Position numbers and translations under genes: made by a program. This document shows positions 6,536 through 10,004 of a stretch of DNA of 10,004 bases, piece by piece. The stretch is from assembly GCA_964584995.1 (NCBI GenBank), contig CAZPCA010000096.1:1-10004 (forward strand), written 5' to 3'. This DNA is from JAJTFW01 sp964584995. Lineage in GTDB: Bacteria; Bacteroidota; Bacteroidia; AKYH767-A; OLB10. A model generated the notes under the pieces. It made no database searches and had not been told where the DNA came from. It saw nothing but the letters and a program-made list of their open reading frames with translations. Each line of letters starts with the position of its first letter. Positions within the stretch are counted from its first letter, which is position 1.

Positions 6536-7231
6536 TCACTCCACATGTTGCTGCAGGAGTTTTTCGACCAGTTCAGGGATGCCATCTCCGGCCTTTTTTC
6601 GTATCACCGTAAACGTTTTATCGATCCGGGTACTGTCCACGGCAGGATCGACGATGTACTTCTCCACATGTGCCGGAACATAGTGCAGCAGAGACGCAGC
6701 CGGATAGACTTCCAGCGAAGTGCCCGTAACGATGAATATATCGGCATAAGCAGACAACAGAATAGCCTCTTCCATAGCGGGCACTGCTTCACCGAACCAA
6801 ACGATGTGAGGACGCAGTTGTGCACCGCGCGGACATACATCCCCCATATTCAGCTCGGCACCCTCGATGGGCACAATCCAGTAGGGGTCGGCGGTACTGC
6901 GGGCCTTGCGGATCTCACCGTGCACATGCAACACCTTGTTGGAACCTGCCCGTTCGTGCAGATCGTCGATATTCTGCGTGATGATTTGCACATCGAATGC
7001 GCTCTCCAGCCGTGTCAGTGCTGTATGGGCTGGATTGGGTAATGCCTGCAGCATCTGAGCGCGGCGCTTATTGTAAAAATCCAGCACCAGTGCAGGGTCA
7101 CGCTCCCAGGCTTCCGGCGTAGCAACCTCCTCAATCCTGTACTCTTCCCAAAGGCCTCCGCTATCGCGAAAAGTCTTAATACCGCTTTCGGCACTGATGC
7201 CTGATCCGGAAAAGACCACAACACGTTTCAT
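6536..7231 (-). CDS. cobB: Sir2-family NAD-dependent protein deacylase, zinc-cysteine-less
   Basis: 231 residues. Sirtuin motifs occur in order: the NAD-binding GSGISAESGIKTFR (residues 9-22), TQNIDDLHERAG (85-96), catalytic H104 in VLHVHGE, the VWFGEAVP segment (144-151), and GTSLEVYPAASL (170-181). Y53 and R56 in DFYNKRRAQ match the Tyr/Arg pair of class III (SIRT5/CobB-like) enzymes, which favours removal of succinyl or other acidic acyl groups as well as acetyl. The enzyme would deacylate lysines in cytoplasmic proteins, consuming NAD. The small domain is short and has one cysteine (C133), so the usual four-Cys zinc site is absent. The gene follows fmt after 75 bases and precedes the UPF0316 gene by seven. 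The symbol is given by family resemblance only. Confidence 0.9.
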   Translation of the reverse strand: MKRVVVFSGSGISAESGIKTFRDSGGLWEEYRIEEVATPEAWERDPALVLDFYNKRRAQMLQALPNPAHTALTRLESAFDVQIITQNIDDLHERAGSNKVLHVHGEIRKARSTADPYWIVPIEGAELNMGDVCPRGAQLRPHIVWFGEAVPAMEEAILLSAYADIFIVTGTSLEVYPAASLLHYVPAHVEKYIVDPAVDSTRIDKTFTVIRKKAGDGIPELVEKLLQQHVE

Positions 7232-7236
7232 GCATG

Positions 7237-7244
7237 CAAAAATG
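7237..7244 (-). promoter_or_regulatory. Weak candidate -7 box before the sirtuin gene
   Basis: The minus strand reads CATTTTTG, one fixed base off TAnnTTTG, ending five bases before the sirtuin ATG. Together with the 75-base gap after fmt it suggests that the sirtuin and UPF0316 genes may have their own near-leaderless promoter. No -33 element was recognised. Confidence 0.22.
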
Positions 7245-7306
7245 GAATTAAGAATTGCTTTGCCGGAGATGTATCCGACTATGATATCAACCGGCTGCGG
7301 TTAAAA

Positions 7307-8269
7307 TCAGACAATAGATGCCGAAGACTCGAAACGGAACCCACGCAGAAGTTCATCGGTCTTCATCCGCTTCTTGCCCGGCAACTGTAGTTCGAGGATA
7401 CATAAGAACCCTCCTGCGCAGCTGATCTTTAAATATGACTTCCCATCTGTCAGAATTTCATGGGTGAGAACAGTACCGGCTGTTTCGACCTTGCTACGCA
7501 ACACTTTCACCTGAAGAGTAGTGCCGTCAGGTTGCTGCAGATCGAAGTAGGCTCCGGGGAAAGGACTCAGTCCACGCACTTGATTGTGTAAAACGTGCAC
7601 ATCCCGGGAAAAATCAAGGCGGCAGTCGGCTTTGAAAATTTTAGGTGCCGGATGCAGCACCTCGCCTTGCCGCTGATAATGGCTTTGCGGCAACGCCTCC
7701 AGCGTATGGGATGAAATAGCCTGTACGGTCTTTAAAACGAGGTCCGCCCCAATCATCATCATACGGTCGTGAAGCTCCCCGGCGGTTTCATCGGGCCCTA
7801 TACTGATCGGCATCCTGTAAATGATATTCCCGGTATCGATCTGCTGGCGGATGAAAAAGGTGGTCACGCCCGTTTCTGTTTCTCCGTTCATCACGGCCCT
7901 ATTGATAGGGGCTGCTCCGCGGTATTGCGGCAGCAGCGATCCGTGCAAGTTGAAAGTACCCATAGTAGGCATAGACCACAATACTTCCGGCATCATGCGG
8001 AACGCAACAACCACCTGCAGATCGGCGTGTAATCCACGCACTGTATCCAGAAACTGAGGATCGGATAATTTCTCCGGCTGCAAGACATTCAGTTTATTTT
8101 CCAGGGCATATTTTTTCACCTCCGACTCTGAGGTCTTTTGTCCTCTGCCGGCAGGCTTATCCGGTGCCGTCACCACGGCCACCACTGAAAAGCCATTTCT
8201 ATTGAGGATGTCGAGCGATGGCACAGCGAAGGCAGGTGTGCCGTAAAATATGATGCGAAGTGGTTTCAT
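7307..8269 (-). CDS. fmt: Methionyl-tRNA formyltransferase
   Basis: 320 residues, a normal Fmt length. The N-terminal formyltransferase domain begins with IIFYGTPAFAVPSLD (residues 6-20) and contains APDKPAGRGQK (35-45). The catalytic region FNLHGSLLPQYRGAAPINRA (106-125) includes N107 and H109; D145 in QIDTGNI completes the catalytic triad. The C-terminal OB-like domain (about residues 205-315), which holds initiator tRNA, contains the VRGLSPFPGAY segment. Fmt transfers the formyl group of 10-formyltetrahydrofolate to Met-tRNA(fMet) in the cytoplasm for translation initiation. The ATG at 8269 overlaps the stop of the upstream lipoprotein gene (ATGA), so translation is coupled. Peptide deformylase (def), a frequent neighbour elsewhere, is not in the window. 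Confidence 0.97.
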   Translation of the reverse strand: MKPLRIIFYGTPAFAVPSLDILNRNGFSVVAVVTAPDKPAGRGQKTSESEVKKYALENKLNVLQPEKLSDPQFLDTVRGLHADLQVVVAFRMMPEVLWSMPTMGTFNLHGSLLPQYRGAAPINRAVMNGETETGVTTFFIRQQIDTGNIIYRMPISIGPDETAGELHDRMMMIGADLVLKTVQAISSHTLEALPQSHYQRQGEVLHPAPKIFKADCRLDFSRDVHVLHNQVRGLSPFPGAYFDLQQPDGTTLQVKVLRSKVETAGTVLTHEILTDGKSYLKISCAGGFLCILELQLPGKKRMKTDELLRGFRFESSASIV

Positions 8270-8586
8270 TTGTTTACTTGAATGATGTGCACATTTCGTC
8301 CACGCATACAGGTGCCGGGGATCTGTTTAACTTCGCTATACTGGACATAGACCTTCAATCCGTCTTGCCTGAAAGGCTCCTCCAGCACATCCGGGTTCAG
8401 CAGCGAACTGTCTTGCAGCTGGAGCATGAATCCACAACCGGCAATTGAACGGGCGTCAACTACCGTCGCGGCAACTCCCTTGTTTGAAGATGGCCCCTGC
8501 AACTGCGGATTGGAAGTCAATTTCCCCGAACGGCAAGCACCTGTGATTAAAATTGACACTACCAGTATGCTATAAATTTTATTCAT
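8266..8586 (-). CDS. Small predicted lipoprotein, unknown function
   Basis: 106 residues from the ATG at 8586. The N-terminus is K3 followed by a hydrophobic stretch ending ITGAC, giving a probable lipoprotein signal with C18 as the lipidated residue; the lipobox is slightly off consensus (Thr at -3). After a low-complexity Ser/Asn/Gly linker comes a compact domain: TVVDARSIAGCGFMLQL (41-57), a loop with LLNPDVLEEPF, then DGLKVYVQYSEVKQIPGTCM (75-94) and a final strand NVHIIQV. Two cysteines, C51 and C93, could form a disulfide once exported. The layout looks like a small beta-barrel, and I recall similar unannotated lipoproteins in other Bacteroidota, but I cannot name the family. The gene overlaps the MATE stop by eight bases and the fmt start by four. 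An upstream ATG at 8646 would bury it inside the MATE gene and spoil the signal peptide. Confidence 0.75.
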   Translation of the reverse strand: MNKIYSILVVSILITGACRSGKLTSNPQLQGPSSNKGVAATVVDARSIAGCGFMLQLQDSSLLNPDVLEEPFRQDGLKVYVQYSEVKQIPGTCMRGRNVHIIQVNK

Positions 8587-9922
8587 TGAGTTTTTGAGCG
8601 ATTTGCAGCCAGCGATGGGAGCGAAGATACAGGAAGGCCAATGCACCTAGGAGGAACCAATACACGAATTCCGAGAACCAAACCGTAATCAATGCTCCGC
8701 TGGTCTCTATTGTGAAATACCAGACATAGATGAGGTACACCAGCAGGCTCAAGACCTCAATCACCATGGCCACCACTGTGGCCCCTGTACCTGACACGCC
8801 GCTCAGGTACACCATGGATACCGAAAAACATACCGTCGCTCCGCAAATCACGTAAAATACTGGAACGGCATCTGCGATGATGGTGGCGTCATGCGTAGTG
8901 AGGGCGAACAAGGCATCACGGAAAATCAATCCCGCCAATACCCCCGAAGTTCCGATGAAGAGGCTCAGTCGCACAATCTTGTTCACCAGGGGAATCACCT
9001 CCTGCTCCTTACCTTGACCGATCAAGTTGGAGACCATGCTGCTCGATGATTGCGAAAAGCCCCATACAGGAGTCATCAGCACCATATACACCCCCCTTAC
9101 CACATTCGATACGGCGAGTTCCGCAGCCCCCAGCTTTTCGATAAATACAAAAAACAAGAACCAGCATCCCATTGAAAATACATGCTGTAAAACGATAGGA
9201 CCAGAGAGCACAAGAATCTGGCGCACGGTATCGAAATGCACACGTTGCATCTGAAATAGGTTGTATTCCTTGAGAAAAGTCCGACGCAGCGCATACAACA
9301 ATGCATAAATTGCTGCGACGGTTTCAGCGATGGCGGAAGCCCAACCGGAACCTGCTATACCCATGGGTGTTATTCCCCATCGTCCGATCACCATGGCATC
9401 GTTGAGAAAAAGGTTCACCACCATCATCACCAGAGTTGTATACGTGATGATACGCGTGATGGTGATACCGGTGTAAAACGAACGAAAACTCACCAATACC
9501 ATCATGGAGGCAAGTCCCCAGCCCCTGGCTTGCAGGTACACAATGGTCTGACGCGCCACCTCTGGATCCCCGACCATCCAATACATCAGCTTCGGCATAA
9601 TGGTATAGATGAACAACATGGCCAGCGCAGAAAAAGCCAGCAGGATAACCAGGCAATGATCCAGGATATTGCCTATTTCAGCATGACGCTCCTCCCCTGC
9701 ACGGCGAGCGATCAGGATTTGCGCCCCGATTCCCACGGCCATTCCTGCCATGACCAGCAGAAAATAAAATACGCCACCGAGAGCAGAGGCGGCCATTGCC
9801 TGAACACCGATACGCCCCACATAGGCAACATCTGTAAAAGTAATGACGGTATTCGCCAGGCTACTCAGGATGATGGGCCATGAAATCCTCCAGATTTCGG
9901 TATAGCTCACTTCGACTTTCAT
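8579..9922 (-). CDS. MATE-family multidrug/toxin efflux transporter
   Basis: 447 residues from the ATG at 9922-9920. About twelve hydrophobic segments form two related halves, as in MatE proteins. Typical signs are the first helix TVITFTDVAYVGRIG with D31, QILIARRAGEERHAEIG in the 2-3 loop region, and NLFLNDAMVIG with the following WGITPMGIAGSGWASAIAE (residues 170-200). The second half has SNVVRGVYMVLMTPVWGFSQ and SNLIGQGKE. MATE proteins export cationic or other small molecules across the inner membrane in exchange for Na+ or H+; the substrate and coupling ion cannot be read here. The frame is open upstream to 9994, but that extension contains the promoter box and lacks family similarity. 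The gene heads the group MATE-lipoprotein-fmt, and its last eight bases overlap the lipoprotein start. Confidence 0.92.
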   Translation of the reverse strand: MKVEVSYTEIWRISWPIILSSLANTVITFTDVAYVGRIGVQAMAASALGGVFYFLLVMAGMAVGIGAQILIARRAGEERHAEIGNILDHCLVILLAFSALAMLFIYTIMPKLMYWMVGDPEVARQTIVYLQARGWGLASMMVLVSFRSFYTGITITRIITYTTLVMMVVNLFLNDAMVIGRWGITPMGIAGSGWASAIAETVAAIYALLYALRRTFLKEYNLFQMQRVHFDTVRQILVLSGPIVLQHVFSMGCWFLFFVFIEKLGAAELAVSNVVRGVYMVLMTPVWGFSQSSSSMVSNLIGQGKEQEVIPLVNKIVRLSLFIGTSGVLAGLIFRDALFALTTHDATIIADAVPVFYVICGATVCFSVSMVYLSGVSGTGATVVAMVIEVLSLLVYLIYVWYFTIETSGALITVWFSEFVYWFLLGALAFLYLRSHRWLQIAQKLNE

Positions 9923-9928
9923 GCAGCG

Positions 9929-9936
9929 CAAAGGTA
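9929..9936 (-). promoter_or_regulatory. TAnnTTTG promoter box for the MATE-lipoprotein-fmt group
   Basis: The minus strand reads TACCTTTG, an exact consensus match, six bases before the MATE ATG. Transcription from it would start at or just before the start codon, giving a very short leader or none. A TTG at the usual -33 spacing is not evident. Confidence 0.5.
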
Positions 9937-10004
9937 GAATAAAGCGAGGTAGAAAGTAGCTTCTCGCTATCACATGGTACGGGAAGAAATACATGTATGC
10001 TATG

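Noticed and set aside
7293..7306. AACCG-(4)-CGGTT inverted repeat just after fmt as a terminator
   Set aside because: The stem is only five pairs and no T run follows it on the minus strand; too weak to call.
9923..9994. N-terminal extension of the MATE protein from the ATG at 9994
   Set aside because: The 24 extra residues overlap the TAnnTTTG box and inverted repeat and are not part of the MATE family; the start at 9922 fits.
9989..9998. Palindrome ATACATGTAT near the right edge
   Set aside because: A single 10-base palindrome with no second copy is easily explained by chance, and the context continues outside the window.

Overview
The window looks like ordinary chromosomal DNA from a member of the Bacteroidota. 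Four things point there: protein-level resemblance in every gene, a bacillithiol-type deacetylase, a ccm cluster of the Bacteroidota type (CcmD with a cleavable-looking signal peptide, CcmE with Cys in place of the haem-binding His), and TAnnTTTG-like promoter boxes close to start codons. I cannot place it to genus. It is densely coding, with ten genes, no RNA gene, no mobile element, no CRISPR array, and no non-coding stretch longer than about 100 bases.

Layout. (1) 1-634, minus strand: bshB1, truncated by the left window edge at its C-terminal end. (2) 635-730: a 96-base divergent promoter region. (3) 731-5931, plus strand: a tight five-gene cytochrome c maturation (System I) run, ccmB-ccmC-ccmD-like-ccmE-ccmF, followed by a translationally coupled Rossmann/DUF2520 gene. 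Genes overlap by 4-8 bases or are separated by 3-6. ccmA, ccmG and ccmH are not in the window. (4) An 18-base convergent gap. (5) 9922 down to 5950, minus strand: MATE transporter, small lipoprotein, fmt, sirtuin and UPF0316 membrane protein. The first three overlap (8 and 4 bases). A 75-base gap precedes the sirtuin gene, and 7 bases separate it from the UPF0316 gene.

How the genes work together. CcmB is the membrane part of the CcmAB ABC transporter. CcmC and the small CcmD load haem on CcmE, and CcmF takes haem from CcmE and attaches it to apocytochrome c, all on the periplasmic face of the inner membrane. BshB1 makes an intermediate of the low-molecular-weight thiol bacillithiol and is transcribed divergently. 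The minus-strand group mixes export (MATE), translation initiation (Fmt) and protein deacylation (sirtuin); I see no common pathway.

I found no new multi-gene system. The points worth a second look are the Cys-type CcmE, the enlarged C-terminal periplasmic domain of CcmF, the altered tryptophan-rich motif of CcmC, a sirtuin without zinc cysteines, and an unassigned two-cysteine lipoprotein coupled to fmt.
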